DNA from: Agreia sp. Leaf283
Lineage (GTDB): Bacteria > Actinomycetota > Actinomycetes > Actinomycetales > Microbacteriaceae
Assembly: GCF_001422485.1 (NCBI RefSeq)
Contig: NZ_LMNF01000001.1
Coordinates: 1,709,057 to 1,773,056 of the forward strand
DNA length: 64,000 nt
Reading direction: 5' to 3'
Part shown: positions 1 through 8,791 of the stretch, piece after piece
Layout: each line of letters opens with the position of its first letter
Numbering within the stretch: the stretch's first letter is position 1
Translations under genes and position numbers: made by a program
Notes under the pieces: generated by a model
Database searches by the model: none
Told to the model about the DNA's origin: nothing
What the model saw: only the letters and a program-made list of their open reading frames with translations

Positions 1-1
1 A

Positions 2-862
2 TCGGGCCACGCCGCCGACCGCATCACCGAACTCCTCACCGCCCCGCTCATGCTGGGCGACGCAGAGCAGTACGCCGCGACCGTCGCGCTCATGGCCGGC
101 GAGTTGGGCTTCCCCGCCCGCGTCGTGATGGGCTTCGCGCCCCCTGCCGGGTCGACGACCGTGACCGGGGCCGACGTCTCGGCCTGGGTCGAGGTCGACC
201 TCGCCGGCTACGGATGGGTCGCACTCGAGCCGACGCCCGACGACAGGCCGATTCCCGAACAGCTGCCGGATGCGACGCAGCAGGTGTCGAGGCCGCAGGT
301 CGTCATCCCGCCGCCGCCCGCCGCCGACGACACGCCCGTGGAGCCGAACCGGCCGGAGGCCGACGAGAAGCAGGCAGACGATCCCGACGCGTTCTGGCCG
401 GTCGTTCTCGGCATCGTGCGCATCGTGGCGATCGTCGGACTGGTGCTCCTCGTCGTCTGCGCGCCGGTGATCGTCGTGGGGGTCGCGAAGCTGGCACGCC
501 GGCGTCGTCGGCGGCGGCGATCGGATGCCGTCTCCCGCATCGCCGGAGGGTGGCAGGAGCTGGTCGACGCGGGCCTCGACTACGGCTACGACGTGCCGCC
601 CGCGGCAACGAGGCTGGAGGCCGCGCGGGCCGTCGGCGTCGCTGGGCTCGACACGCTCGCGCGCCGAGCCGACACGGCCGTCTTCGCCGACGACCGCACA
701 GACTTCACGGAGGCCGACCGCTACTGGTCGGATGTCGCGGCCGCCCGCGCCGTGTGGGCGAAGGACTTCTCGAGGTGGCAGCGCATCCGTGCCGCGGCCC
801 GCGTGCGATCGCTCGCGTCGAACCGGCGCGAGTCCGACGGCGGGGGAGTGCGTCGTGGCTGA
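2..862 (+). CDS. TgpA-like transglutaminase-domain membrane protein, 3' part only
   Basis: The gene enters from the left edge, so only the C-terminal 286 codons are visible. The first part is the end of a transglutaminase-like core (GDAEQYAATVALM, then ARVVMGF, then a YGWV strand). A proline/acid-rich linker, one membrane helix (about IVAIVGLVLLVVCAPVIVV), an Arg-rich stop-transfer run and a roughly 110-residue cytoplasmic tail follow, as in TgpA/DUF3488-type proteins. The family triad is Cys-His-Asp (GDCEQ, HAWVEV, DPTP). Here these positions read GDAEQ, SAWVEV and EPTP, so Cys, His and Asp are all replaced and the domain is probably non-catalytic. It overlaps the FHA gene by 8 bases. The order TgpA-like then FHA suggests a larger MoxR/DUF58/TgpA-type cluster to the left, which is inference. 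Confidence 0.8.
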   Translation, partial: SGHAADRITELLTAPLMLGDAEQYAATVALMAGELGFPARVVMGFAPPAGSTTVTGADVSAWVEVDLAGYGWVALEPTPDDRPIPEQLPDATQQVSRPQVVIPPPPAADDTPVEPNRPEADEKQADDPDAFWPVVLGIVRIVAIVGLVLLVVCAPVIVVGVAKLARRRRRRRRSDAVSRIAGGWQELVDAGLDYGYDVPPAATRLEAARAVGVAGLDTLARRADTAVFADDRTDFTEADRYWSDVAAARAVWAKDFSRWQRIRAAARVRSLASNRRESDGGGVRRG

Positions 863-1310
863 GCCCGAGCTGCCCCCGTTCCCCGCGTCGTCGCCCGGCG
901 GGCTGTGGCATGCGCGATCCGCGCGCATCCCGTTCGTCGAGCCGTGGCCCCGTTCGGAGGAGGAGTCCGAGCGCCCGAGCGCCCCGGCGTCGTATCTCCT
1001 CGATTTCAGCACGGGCCAGACGGTGACCGTCGCGGGCGCCGGCGTCATCGGGCGGATGCCCCAGGGAGTCCGTGGGGAGTCCTCGCTCCAGCTGGTGCGT
1101 GTCGACGACCCGGGTCGATCGGTGTCGAAGGTGCACGCCCGATTCGAGATCGACGGCGATGGCCTCTGGCTAGAGGATCTGGGTTCGGGCAACGGCACGA
1201 CCGTCGAGCAGAGGGGCCGGCCCGCCGTCGCTCTGGCGCCCGGGCAGAAGTATGTCGTGCAGCCGGGCGCGGTCGTACGCATCGGTCGGCAGTCGTTCAC
1301 GGTGCGGTGA
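855..1310 (+). CDS. FHA-domain protein
   Basis: A 151-residue protein. The N-terminal 45 residues are Pro/Ser-rich and unstructured. Residues about 50-150 form a forkhead-associated domain: a VIGRMPQG strand with the conserved Gly-Arg, then SVSKVHARFE (the Ser-x-x-His motif), then LEDLGSGNGTTVEQ (the Gly-Ser-x-Asn-Gly turn), and a final VVRIGRQSFTV. FHA domains bind phosphothreonine peptides, normally as partners of Ser/Thr kinases; no kinase lies in this window. The GTG start at 855 was chosen because GGGGGAG lies just upstream at 842-848 and no earlier in-frame start keeps sensible codons. The start overlaps the upstream stop by 8 bases, suggesting translational coupling. Confidence 0.85.
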   Translation: MAEPELPPFPASSPGGLWHARSARIPFVEPWPRSEEESERPSAPASYLLDFSTGQTVTVAGAGVIGRMPQGVRGESSLQLVRVDDPGRSVSKVHARFEIDGDGLWLEDLGSGNGTTVEQRGRPAVALAPGQKYVVQPGAVVRIGRQSFTVR

Positions 1311-1366
1311 CAGCTCGTGCGCCGCGCCTGCTGGCCAAGCACCTCCCCGACCGGCAGGATGGCCTT

Positions 1367-2335
1367 ATGAGCACGAACAACGATCCCGATCGAGACCCGC
1401 AGCGTTCGAACGGCCACGAATCCGAGCCGCGCGAGTCCCGAGCAGAGCCGCAGGCCGACCCCGACACGGCATTCGTCGTCGCCGAGCCGTCGTCCGTCGA
1501 GCCGGGAACGCTCGAGCCCGTCGTCGTGCACACCGCGAACACCGAGAACGGCCCCCGCGAGTCGACCGGCTGGACCAGCCCTGCCGAGAACCGCGAGCCC
1601 GACGGTTCGAACCCCTACGTCGTCCGCACCACCGTTCCTCCCATGAACCCGCACACGACGGGCGCTCCGCTCGCTTCGCAGACCGAGGGTGCAGGCAGCC
1701 CTCCCGCGCCGACCGTGCCGGCCGGTCTTCCGGGCGGCGAGATCTACTCCGCGACGCCACCGCCCGCGTACACGGCGCAGCCAGCGCAGCCCGCCCGACG
1801 AGGCAACCGCGTCTTCGGCACCGTGATCGCCCTGCTCGGCACGGTCGCCTTCGCCGTCGTGTACGCCGCTGTGGCCTCGCTGTTCTTCGTCTTCAACCCG
1901 TCGGTCGACAACGCCGCCGCGACGCTCACCCGGTTCCTGGTCAACTTCGCGTTCATCGTTCCGGTCGTGTTCTTCGCGATCGCATTCATCCTCCTCGTGC
2001 TGATTCTCAATCGCGCGGGCTGGTGGGCCTACATCATCGGCGGTTTCGTCGTGGCGGCCATCGTCTATGCGGGGTCGATCGTGGGCGCGTACCTCGCGGT
2101 GCAGGGCTGGACCATGAGCTCGGACGAACTGGCAGAGTTCCTGCGGTCGCTCCTGATGGACCCCCTGCCCCTGGCCGCCGCCATCGTCGCCCGTGAGGTC
2201 TCGGTGTGGACCGGTGCCTGGGTCTCCTCACGCGGCCGCAAGGTCAAGGAGCGCAACCAGACGGCGAGAGCCGAGTACGACAGGGCTGTAGCCGAGGCCC
2301 CGGCCTCCGCGCCGCAGGGATCGCCGGTCTGGTAG
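1367..2335 (+). CDS. Proline-rich multi-spanning membrane protein, function unknown
   Basis: A 322-residue protein. Residues 1-145 are hydrophilic and rich in Glu, Pro, Ser and Thr, without a signal peptide. Four hydrophobic segments follow: about 148-175 (GTVIALLGTVAFAVVYAAV), 185-210, 218-243 and 270-290. The C-terminal tail is charged and cytoplasmic-looking. I do not recognise a catalytic motif. The ATG follows a CAGGAT box by 6 bases, so a leaderless transcript is possible. It sits in the same orientation as the FHA gene and the two membrane genes after it. The long disordered head joined to a small helical bundle is a common layout for actinobacterial envelope proteins, but no function can be assigned. 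Confidence 0.75.
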   Translation: MSTNNDPDRDPQRSNGHESEPRESRAEPQADPDTAFVVAEPSSVEPGTLEPVVVHTANTENGPRESTGWTSPAENREPDGSNPYVVRTTVPPMNPHTTGAPLASQTEGAGSPPAPTVPAGLPGGEIYSATPPPAYTAQPAQPARRGNRVFGTVIALLGTVAFAVVYAAVASLFFVFNPSVDNAAATLTRFLVNFAFIVPVVFFAIAFILLVLILNRAGWWAYIIGGFVVAAIVYAGSIVGAYLAVQGWTMSSDELAEFLRSLLMDPLPLAAAIVAREVSVWTGAWVSSRGRKVKERNQTARAEYDRAVAEAPASAPQGSPVW

Positions 2336-2340
2336 CCGTC

Positions 2341-2811
2341 ATGCCGGGCCCTGGCCTGCGATACGGCCGATCGGTCTTCGCGACGGCGCTGTTCGTGGCG
2401 CTCGTCGTGGCGGGCTGGGGATTCGTCAGCCTGCTGACCGAGACCGATGTGGTGGCCGATCGCGACATCGGCCCGATCGTCGTGCCCGTCTCGATCGGAG
2501 TGACCGCACTCGCCGTCTTCGTCGCGCTCGCGGCGCCGCGGTGGTCGACCATGACCACCAGGGGAGCGGGCGCGCTGCTGGGGGCATCGGCGGTCCTCGC
2601 CCTCGGGGCGGTGGCCGTGCAGCTGGCCGTCCTCGGCATCCTGCAGTTCGTGGCCACGGGCAGACCCGTCTCGCTGCTGCTGGCCATCGCCGCGCAGGCG
2701 CCCACGCCCTACACGCTCGTCGTGATGGGAGCCGCCTTCGTCTCGGCCATGGGACTGGGCCTCTTGGCGGCGGGCGGCGGCGGCGCATCCTGGCCGTGGG
2801 AGAAGGACTGA
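2341..2811 (+). CDS. Small four-helix membrane protein, function unknown
   Basis: A 156-residue, strongly hydrophobic protein. Four likely helices lie at about 12-32 (SVFATALFVALVVAGWGFV), 48-68, 80-108 and 122-148, separated by short loops. The C-terminus WPWEKD is polar. No charged residues lie in the helices and no recognisable motif was seen. The ATG lies 5 bases after the preceding stop, so the gene is probably co-transcribed with its neighbours and translationally coupled. It may be one of the many unnamed actinobacterial integral membrane protein families; naming a family would need a profile search. Confidence 0.7.
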   Translation: MPGPGLRYGRSVFATALFVALVVAGWGFVSLLTETDVVADRDIGPIVVPVSIGVTALAVFVALAAPRWSTMTTRGAGALLGASAVLALGAVAVQLAVLGILQFVATGRPVSLLLAIAAQAPTPYTLVVMGAAFVSAMGLGLLAAGGGGASWPWEKD

Positions 2812-2818
2812 GTCTTCG

Positions 2819-3880
2819 ATGTCAGACGCCAGCCTGCCCCCTGTGCCCTACGGCGCGTACGCCATGCCGCCGGAGCCGCCGAAGCGGAGGTCGCGCACCG
2901 GGCTCATCGTGGGCATCTCCATAGCGGCCGCCGTCGTGGTTCTCGGCGGTGCCGGGCTCGCGGTCGCCGGCGCATCGATCTCCTCGTCGGTGGCGCCGGA
3001 GCGGCAGGTCGACGAGTTCCTGCAAGACCTCGTCGACGGCAGGGCGGAGGCCGCTCTCGCCGTGATGGGCGAGAAGCCGTCGGGGCTCCTCACCGACGAC
3101 GCCTACACGTCGTCGGCCAACCACATCACCGACTTCACCATCGGTGAACCCGAGACGACCGGAGACACGTCGACGGTCACCGCGAAGATCACCCAGGGAG
3201 GAACGAGCTACACGCAGGAGTTCACGCTCTCGAAGAGCGGAAAGTCGTTCATCGTCTTCGACACCTGGCAGCTCGAGCCCCTGTCCCTCGGGGCCGTCGA
3301 CGTGCAGGTGCAGGGGCCGGCGGGGCTGTCGGTCCAGGTTGACGGCACTGCGCTCGACGAATCAGACGGCACGACCCTGCGCGCCTTCCCCGGCGACTAC
3401 GAGGTCTCGGTCGGCGGCGACGAGCTGTTCGATGCGGTGCCCGCCACGGCCAGCGTCGTCGGGCTGTCCGACAGCGCGGCGGGGAGCCTCGCGACGGCGG
3501 CGGTCACGACGACGCTCACCGAGGCAGGTATCGCCGCGGCGCAGACGGCGGTCGACGCCTATGTCGACGGATGCGTGTCCCAGCAGAGCCTGAAGCCCGA
3601 CAACTGCGGGTTCGAGGCACGGGCGCAGGACGGCGTGACGTACTCCGACATCCGCTGGACGCTGACGGTGCGTCCCACGTATTCGATCGGCGGATGGACC
3701 CGGAACGGCTGGTCGGTCACCACGGAGACGGGCGGCACGCTCGACGTCGTCGCCGACTCGGTCGACGGTGCCGGGCGCTCCGGGCCATCGGGCACGACCA
3801 TCTCCAATTACCGGCCGGTCGGCACCGTCTCGGTCGTCGACGGCGCCGTCGAGTTCACCTCGTCGGTGCTGCCGTTCTGA
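2819..3880 (+). CDS. Single-pass membrane-anchored extracytoplasmic protein
   Basis: A 353-residue protein. A short Pro-rich cytoplasmic head carrying Lys/Arg (PKRRSR, residues 21-26) precedes one membrane helix at about 29-52 (LIVGISIAAAVVVLGGAGLAV). A roughly 300-residue exported domain follows. Residues 60-150 resemble a small alpha+beta module of the DUF4878/lumazine-binding type (VDEFLQDLVDGRAEAALAV, then VTAKI, then YTQEF), but this is only a resemblance. The rest is a beta-rich region with two cysteines (VDGCVSQQSLKPDNCGF) that could form a disulfide. It starts 7 bases after the previous stop. Its terminus is followed directly by the str promoter, so it ends the upstream transcription unit. 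Confidence 0.7.
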   Translation: MSDASLPPVPYGAYAMPPEPPKRRSRTGLIVGISIAAAVVVLGGAGLAVAGASISSSVAPERQVDEFLQDLVDGRAEAALAVMGEKPSGLLTDDAYTSSANHITDFTIGEPETTGDTSTVTAKITQGGTSYTQEFTLSKSGKSFIVFDTWQLEPLSLGAVDVQVQGPAGLSVQVDGTALDESDGTTLRAFPGDYEVSVGGDELFDAVPATASVVGLSDSAAGSLATAAVTTTLTEAGIAAAQTAVDAYVDGCVSQQSLKPDNCGFEARAQDGVTYSDIRWTLTVRPTYSIGGWTRNGWSVTTETGGTLDVVADSVDGAGRSGPSGTTISNYRPVGTVSVVDGAVEFTSSVLPF

Positions 3881-3894
3881 GCGGTGGCGCTCGC

Positions 3895-3924
3895 TTGACC
3901 GAAGGGCATGGTTGGGGCTAATAT
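3895..3924 (+). promoter_or_regulatory. Promoter of the str operon (rpsL)
   Basis: TTGACC at 3895-3900, an 18-base spacer and TAATAT at 3919-3924. This is the closest match to a housekeeping sigma promoter in the window. It lies directly behind the preceding stop codon and drives rpsL-rpsG-fusA. Confidence 0.75.
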
Positions 3925-3930
3925 TGCCCG

Positions 3931-4192
3931 GGTGTGTGCATTCTTGCATGCCCACTTTTCGCCCCGAATTCGTTCGAGGCGAGACTCTTGCGCCAGACCA
4001 GTCTGAGGCAAGGCAAGGGCCGGTCCTCTCTGGGGCCAGCTCCCACGGCATACCCACCATCAAGAATCCGCATGCGTCCGCGTGTACGGACGGTGGGTCC
4101 ACAGGAACATCGGAGTGAATCCCGCGAGCCGGGTGCCGCCGATTGCTACGCGAAAGCAAGCTGTCACCGTGCAGCAGAAAATAGGAGAAGTA
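3931..4192 (+). other. rpsL 5' leader, about 260 bases
   Basis: No gene is supported between the promoter and rpsL. The stretch contains short inverted repeats: CAGAC/GTCTG around 4001-4012, CGTCCG/CGGACG near 4077-4096, and TTGCT/AGCAA near 4142-4160. None is a convincing terminator. The extent assumes transcription starts a few bases after the -10 box. Confidence 0.4.
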
Positions 4193-4567
4193 GTGCCAAC
4201 CATTCAGCAGCTGGTCCGCAAGGGCCGGACTCCGAAGGTCACCAAGACCAAGACGCCGGCCCTGAAGGCCAACCCGCAGCAGCGCGGCGTCTGCACCCGC
4301 GTCTACACGACCACGCCCAAGAAGCCCAACTCGGCTCTCCGCAAGGTCGCCCGCGTCAAGCTGTCGAACGGCACCGAGGTCACCGCCTACATTCCCGGCG
4401 AGGGCCACAACCTGCAGGAGCACTCGATGGTGCTCGTGCGCGGCGGTCGTGTCAAAGACCTGCCCGGTGTCCGTTACAAGATCGTCCGCGGCGCCCTGGA
4501 CACCCAGGCCGTCAAGGGCCGCAAGCAAGCCCGTAGCCTCTACGGCGCGAAGAAGGACAAGAAGTAA
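4193..4567 (+). CDS. rpsL: 30S ribosomal protein S12
   Basis: A 124-residue decoding-centre protein, the usual length. The [11 protein letters not shown] start, [15 protein letters not shown] and the [18 protein letters not shown] stretch are diagnostic. The streptomycin-interaction lysines K43 and K88 are present, so no classical rpsL resistance change is seen. The start is GTG at 4193 with GGAGAAG at 4183-4189. An upstream in-frame ATG at 4082 would add residues not found in S12 and has no Shine-Dalgarno, so it was rejected. First gene of the str operon; its TAATG junction overlaps rpsG by one base. Confidence 0.98.
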   Translation: MPTIQQLVRKGRTPKVTKTKTPALKANPQQRGVCTRVYTTTPKKPNSALRKVARVKLSNGTEVTAYIPGEGHNLQEHSMVLVRGGRVKDLPGVRYKIVRGALDTQAVKGRKQARSLYGAKKDKK

Positions 4568-5037
4568 TGCCTCGTAAAGGACCAGCACCGAAGCGTCCCG
4601 TCATCGCGGACCCGGTCTACGGAGCCCCCATCGTCAGCCAGCTCGTCAACAAGATCCTTCTTGACGGCAAGAAGGGCCTCGCCGAGCGCATCGTCTACGA
4701 CGCACTCGAAGGAGTCGCCGCCAAGAACGGCGCCGACGCCGTCGTGACCCTGAAGAAGGCGCTCGACAACGTGCGTCCCACCCTCGAGGTGCGTTCGCGC
4801 CGCGTCGGCGGATCGACCTACCAGGTCCCCGTCGAGGTCAAGCCCCACCGCGCCAACACCCTGGCCCTCCGCTGGCTCACGAGCTACGCGAAGAGCCGTC
4901 GCGAGAAGACCATGACCGAGCGTCTCACCAACGAGATCCTCGACGCATCGAACGGCCTGGGCGCCGCGGTCAAGCGCCGCGAAGACACGCACAAGATGGC
5001 CGAGTCGAACAAGGCATTCGCTCACTACCGCTGGTAG
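4567..5037 (+). CDS. rpsG: 30S ribosomal protein S7
   Basis: A 156-residue protein that nucleates assembly of the 30S head and contacts the E-site tRNA. The [11 protein letters not shown] start, [31 protein letters not shown] and the C-terminal [20 protein letters not shown] are typical S7 features at the normal length. The ATG overlaps the rpsL stop (TAATG). A 13-bp hairpin lies a few bases after its stop, before fusA. S7 is the autoregulator of the str operon in Escherichia coli; whether that applies here is not visible. Confidence 0.98.
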   Translation: MPRKGPAPKRPVIADPVYGAPIVSQLVNKILLDGKKGLAERIVYDALEGVAAKNGADAVVTLKKALDNVRPTLEVRSRRVGGSTYQVPVEVKPHRANTLALRWLTSYAKSRREKTMTERLTNEILDASNGLGAAVKRREDTHKMAESNKAFAHYRW

Positions 5038-5044
5038 AAGCGTG

Positions 5045-5084
5045 TCGAGTCGTGCGGTTCGCATCCGCGGGCCGCGCGACTCGA
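5045..5084 (+). promoter_or_regulatory. 13-bp hairpin between rpsG and fusA
   Basis: Left arm TCGAGTCGTGCGG (5045-5057), a 14-base loop, right arm CCGCGCGACTCGA (5072-5084), with one G-U pair. No T-run follows, so it is more likely an mRNA-processing or regulatory structure than a terminator. Confidence 0.5.
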
Positions 5085-5134
5085 TCCCTGCCTGACGTTC
5101 GACAAACCCCTTAGTAAACAACCGGAGGCAATCT

Positions 5135-7249
5135 GTGGCACAGGACGTGCTCACCGACCTGAACAAGGTCCGCAATATCGGCATCATGGCTCACATCGAT
5201 GCCGGCAAGACCACCACCACCGAGCGCATCCTGTTCTACACGGGTATCACGCACAAGATCGGTGAAGTCCACGATGGCGCAGCCACCATGGACTGGATGG
5301 CGCAGGAGCAGGAGCGTGGAATCACCATCACGTCTGCTGCGACGACCTGTTTCTGGAACAAGAACCAGATCAACATCATCGACACCCCGGGTCACGTCGA
5401 CTTCACGGTCGAGGTGGAGCGTTCGCTCCGCGTGCTCGACGGTGCCGTCGCCGTCTTCGACGGTAAAGAGGGCGTCGAGCCCCAGTCGGAGACCGTCTGG
5501 CGCCAGGCCGACAAGTACGACGTTCCGCGCATCTGCTTCGTCAACAAGATGGACAAGCTCGGAGCCGACTTCTACTACACGGTCGACACCATCATCAACC
5601 GCCTCGGAGCCAAGCCGCTGGTCATCCAGCTGCCCATCGGCGCCGAGTCGAGCTTCGAGGGTGTCGTCGACCTGGTCGAGATGCGCGCGCTCACCTGGCG
5701 CGGAGACTCGAAGGGTGACGTCCAGATGGGCGCCAAGTACGAGATCGAGGAGATCCCGGCCGACCTCAAGGAAAAGGCTGACGAGTACCGCCAGCTGCTT
5801 CTCGAGACCGTCGCCGAGACCGACGATGCGCTGCTCGAGAAGTTCTTCTCCGGCGAAGAGCTCACCGTCGCCGAGATCAAGGGCGCCATCCGCAAGCTCA
5901 CCGTGTCGAGCCAGATCTACCCGGTGCTCTGCGGCTCCGCCTTCAAGAACCGTGGCGTGCAGCCCATGCTCGACGCGGTCATCGACTACCTCCCCACCCC
6001 GCTCGACGTTCCGGCCACCGAGGCCCACGACGCGCGTGACGAAGAGGTCGTCGTGATGCGTCACCCCGACGCCAACGAGCCCTTCACGGCGCTCGCGTTC
6101 AAGGTCGCGGTGCACCCGTTCTTCGGTCGTCTCACGTACATCCGCGTCTACTCGGGCCAGCTCGAGTCGGGCGGACAGATCATGAACTCGACCAAGGGCA
6201 AGAAAGAGCGCATCGGCAAGATCTTCCAGATGCACGCGAACAAGGAGAACCCGGTCGACTCCGTCACCGCCGGTCACATCTACGCGGTCATCGGTCTGAA
6301 GGACACGACCACGGGAGACACGCTGAGCGATTCGCAGCACCAGGTCGTCCTCGAGTCGATGACGTTCCCCGACCCGGTCATCGAGGTCGCGATCGAGCCG
6401 AAGACGAAGGCCGACCAGGAGAAGCTGGGTGTCGCCATCCAGAAGCTCGCTGAAGAGGACCCGACCTTCCGCACCGAGCAGAACCAGGACACGGGCCAGA
6501 CGGTCATCAAGGGAATGGGCGAGCTTCACCTCGACATCCTCGTCGACCGCATGAAGCGCGAGTTCAACGTCGAGGCCAACGTGGGCAAGCCCCAGGTCGC
6601 GTACCGCGAGACGATCCGTCGACTGGTGCCCAAGCATGACTACACCCACAAGAAGCAGACCGGTGGTTCGGGTCAGTTCGCCAAGGTGCAGATCTCGATC
6701 GAGCCCATGGAGGTGACCGCGGAGAAGAGCTACGAGTTCGAGAACAAGGTCACCGGTGGTCGCGTTCCGCGCGAGTACATCCCCTCGGTCGACGCTGGAA
6801 TCCAGGATGCCCTGCAGGTCGGCGTTCTCGCCGGCTACCCCATGGTGGGTGTCAAGGCAGCCCTGCTCGATGGCCAGTTCCACGACGTCGACTCCTCGGA
6901 GATGGCGTTCAAGATCGCTGGTTCCATGGCGTTCAAGGAAGCCGCCCGCAAGGCGGACCCGGTCATCCTTGAGCCGTTGATGGCAGTCGAGGTGCGCACC
7001 CCTGAGGAATACATGGGTGACGTCATCGGCGACCTCAACTCGCGTCGTGGCCAGATCCAGTCCATGGAGGACGCGACCGGTATCAAGGTCATCCGTGCCC
7101 ATGTGCCGCTTTCGGAGATGTTCGGATACATCGGTGACCTGAGGTCGAAGACCTCGGGCCGCGCGGTGTACTCGATGACCTTCGACAGCTACGCCGAGGT
7201 CCCCAAGGCTGTCGCCGAAGAGATCATCAACAAAAACAAGGGCGAATAG
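5135..7249 (+). CDS. fusA: Elongation factor G
   Basis: A 704-residue translational GTPase that drives translocation and, with RRF, ribosome recycling. The P-loop is [15 protein letters not shown] (about residues 20-34), with a switch [20 protein letters not shown] and an [11 protein letters not shown]4 motif. Domain II, the GSGQFAKV region of domain IV and the C-terminal domain V follow at full length. The GTG start has GGAGG at 5124-5128. It lies 97 bases after rpsG behind a hairpin and 133 bases before tuf, so it is the third str-operon gene. No unusual fusidic-acid-type change could be judged. Confidence 0.98.
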   Translation: MAQDVLTDLNKVRNIGIMAHIDAGKTTTTERILFYTGITHKIGEVHDGAATMDWMAQEQERGITITSAATTCFWNKNQINIIDTPGHVDFTVEVERSLRVLDGAVAVFDGKEGVEPQSETVWRQADKYDVPRICFVNKMDKLGADFYYTVDTIINRLGAKPLVIQLPIGAESSFEGVVDLVEMRALTWRGDSKGDVQMGAKYEIEEIPADLKEKADEYRQLLLETVAETDDALLEKFFSGEELTVAEIKGAIRKLTVSSQIYPVLCGSAFKNRGVQPMLDAVIDYLPTPLDVPATEAHDARDEEVVVMRHPDANEPFTALAFKVAVHPFFGRLTYIRVYSGQLESGGQIMNSTKGKKERIGKIFQMHANKENPVDSVTAGHIYAVIGLKDTTTGDTLSDSQHQVVLESMTFPDPVIEVAIEPKTKADQEKLGVAIQKLAEEDPTFRTEQNQDTGQTVIKGMGELHLDILVDRMKREFNVEANVGKPQVAYRETIRRLVPKHDYTHKKQTGGSGQFAKVQISIEPMEVTAEKSYEFENKVTGGRVPREYIPSVDAGIQDALQVGVLAGYPMVGVKAALLDGQFHDVDSSEMAFKIAGSMAFKEAARKADPVILEPLMAVEVRTPEEYMGDVIGDLNSRRGQIQSMEDATGIKVIRAHVPLSEMFGYIGDLRSKTSGRAVYSMTFDSYAEVPKAVAEEIINKNKGE

Positions 7250-7263
7250 TCCTGTATCGTGTT

Positions 7264-7292
7264 CCGGTGCTCAATATTGTTGCGAGCACCGG
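7264..7292 (+). promoter_or_regulatory. Perfect 9-bp inverted repeat in the fusA-tuf gap
   Basis: CCGGTGCTC (7264-7272), an 11-base AT-rich loop and GAGCACCGG (7284-7292). It has no T-tract. It overlaps the candidate tuf promoter -35 box, so it may work as DNA (an operator) or as an RNA hairpin from fusA read-through. Confidence 0.5.
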
Positions 7293-7304
7293 AGCGCGTA
7301 ACAT
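7277..7304 (+). promoter_or_regulatory. Candidate internal promoter for tuf
   Basis: TTGTTG at 7277-7282, a 16-base spacer and TAACAT at 7299-7304, about 75 bases before the tuf start. A separate tuf promoter is plausible, since EF-Tu is made in excess over EF-G. The match is moderate. Confidence 0.35.
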
Positions 7305-7382
7305 CAATACACAAACACCCCCGCTCTTCACCCGGTAGTTTTCTGTCCGGATGCGGAGCAAGAGAGTCCTGAGGAGGACCCA

Positions 7383-8576
7383 GTGGCCAAGGCCAAGTTC
7401 GAGCGGACCAAGCCGCACGTAAACATCGGAACGATCGGTCACGTCGACCACGGAAAGACCACGCTGACTGCAGCGATCTCCAAGGTCCTTGCCGACAAGT
7501 TCCCGTCCAAGACCAACGTTCAGCGCGACTTCGCGTCGATCGACTCCGCTCCCGAAGAGCGCCAGCGCGGTATCACGATCAACATCTCGCACGTCGAGTA
7601 CGAGACCGAGAAGCGTCACTACGCTCACGTCGACGCCCCGGGTCACGCTGACTACATCAAGAACATGATCACCGGTGCTGCCCAGATGGACGGCGCAATC
7701 CTCGTGGTCGCCGCCACCGACGGCCCCATGGCCCAGACCCGCGAGCACGTTCTGCTCGCCAAGCAGGTCGGCGTTCCCTACCTGCTGGTCGCGCTCAACA
7801 AGTCCGACATGGTCGACGACGAGGAGATCCTGGAGCTCGTCGAGCTCGAGGTTCGCGAGCTGCTCTCCAGCCAGGACTTCGATGGCGACAACGCTCCCGT
7901 TGTTCGCGTCTCCGGCCTCAAGGCCCTCGAGGGCGACGAGAAGTGGGTCGACTCGATCCTCGAGCTCATGCAGGCCGTCGACGACTCCATCCCGGAGCCC
8001 GTCCGCGACAAGGACAAGCCCTTCCTGATGCCCGTCGAGGACGTCTTCACGATCACCGGTCGTGGAACCGTCGTCACGGGTCGCGCCGAGCGCGGAACCC
8101 TCGCGATCAACTCCGAGGTCGAGATCGTCGGCATCCGCCCGACCGTCAAGACCACGGTCACGGGTATCGAGATGTTCCACAAGCAGCTCGACGAGGCATG
8201 GGCCGGCGAGAACTGTGGTCTGCTGCTCCGCGGCACCAAGCGTGAAGACGTCGAGCGCGGCCAGGTCATCGTCAAGCCGGGTTCGGTCACGCCGCACACC
8301 GGTTTCGACGGAACCGCCTACATCCTGTCCAAGGATGAGGGTGGCCGCCACAACCCCTTCTACACGAACTACCGCCCGCAGTTCTACTTCCGCACCACCG
8401 ACGTGACCGGCGTCATCACCCTCCCCGAGGGCACTGAGATGGTCATGCCCGGCGACACGACTGACATCAGCGTCGAGCTGATCCAGCCCATCGCCATGGA
8501 AGAGGGCCTCGGCTTCGCGATCCGTGAGGGTGGCCGCACCGTCGGTGCCGGTACCGTCACGAAGATCACCAAGTAG
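7383..8576 (+). CDS. tuf: Elongation factor Tu
   Basis: A 397-residue GTPase delivering aminoacyl-tRNA to the ribosome. The G1 motif [10 protein letters not shown], the switch region RGITIN, G3 [20 protein letters not shown] and G4 [10 protein letters not shown] are intact, followed by beta-barrel domains II and III ([28 protein letters not shown]). The start is GTG at 7383 with AGGAGG at 7372-7377. It is the last str gene: a strong hairpin terminator lies 40 bases after the stop. Only one tuf copy is visible in this window. Confidence 0.98.
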   Translation: MAKAKFERTKPHVNIGTIGHVDHGKTTLTAAISKVLADKFPSKTNVQRDFASIDSAPEERQRGITINISHVEYETEKRHYAHVDAPGHADYIKNMITGAAQMDGAILVVAATDGPMAQTREHVLLAKQVGVPYLLVALNKSDMVDDEEILELVELEVRELLSSQDFDGDNAPVVRVSGLKALEGDEKWVDSILELMQAVDDSIPEPVRDKDKPFLMPVEDVFTITGRGTVVTGRAERGTLAINSEVEIVGIRPTVKTTVTGIEMFHKQLDEAWAGENCGLLLRGTKREDVERGQVIVKPGSVTPHTGFDGTAYILSKDEGGRHNPFYTNYRPQFYFRTTDVTGVITLPEGTEMVMPGDTTDISVELIQPIAMEEGLGFAIREGGRTVGAGTVTKITK

Positions 8577-8616
8577 TCGATTCTTCACCAGTAGTGCCCT
8601 AAGTAATTAGGCGTCA

Positions 8617-8654
8617 GCAGGGCCTCACCTTCGGGTGGGGCCCTGCTTCCGTTT
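8617..8654 (+). terminator. Intrinsic terminator of the str operon
   Basis: GCAGGGCCTCACC (8617-8629), a TTCG tetraloop and GGTGGGGCCCTGC (8634-8646), 13 bp with one wobble, followed by TTCCGTTT. The UUCG loop recurs in the terminator at 63399. Confidence 0.85.
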
Positions 8655-8660
8655 AACGCG

Positions 8661-8778
8661 CCCGTTCCCTGAGCCCCACCCCGCCCGTTCCCTGAGCCCC
8701 ACCCCGCCCGTTCCCTGAGTCCCACCCCGCCCGTTCCCTGAGCCCCACCCCCTCCCGTTCCCTGAGCCTGTCGAAGGG
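8661..8778 (+). repeat. Tandem 23-bp array derived from the TTCCCTGAGCCTGTCGAA element
   Basis: Five copies begin at 8661, 8684, 8707, 8730 and 8754 (CCCGTTCCCTGAGCCCCACC unit). Spacing is 23 bases, the last step 24. The first four copies lack the TGTCGAAGGG half; only the last copy is a full element. The array lies directly behind the tuf terminator. Confidence 0.85.
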
Positions 8779-8791
8779 AGACAATAAATCC

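Noticed and set aside
4082..4192. Extended rpsL start at 4082
   Set aside because: The added residues are absent from S12 and GTG 4193 has the Shine-Dalgarno.
5111..7102. 663-codon open frame on the minus strand over fusA
   Set aside because: Antisense shadow of a conserved high-GC gene; low-complexity Asp/Leu/Arg/Val composition and no family resemblance.
8661..8778. Short CRISPR-like array behind tuf
   Set aside because: The 23-bp units abut each other without spacers; they derive from the REP element.
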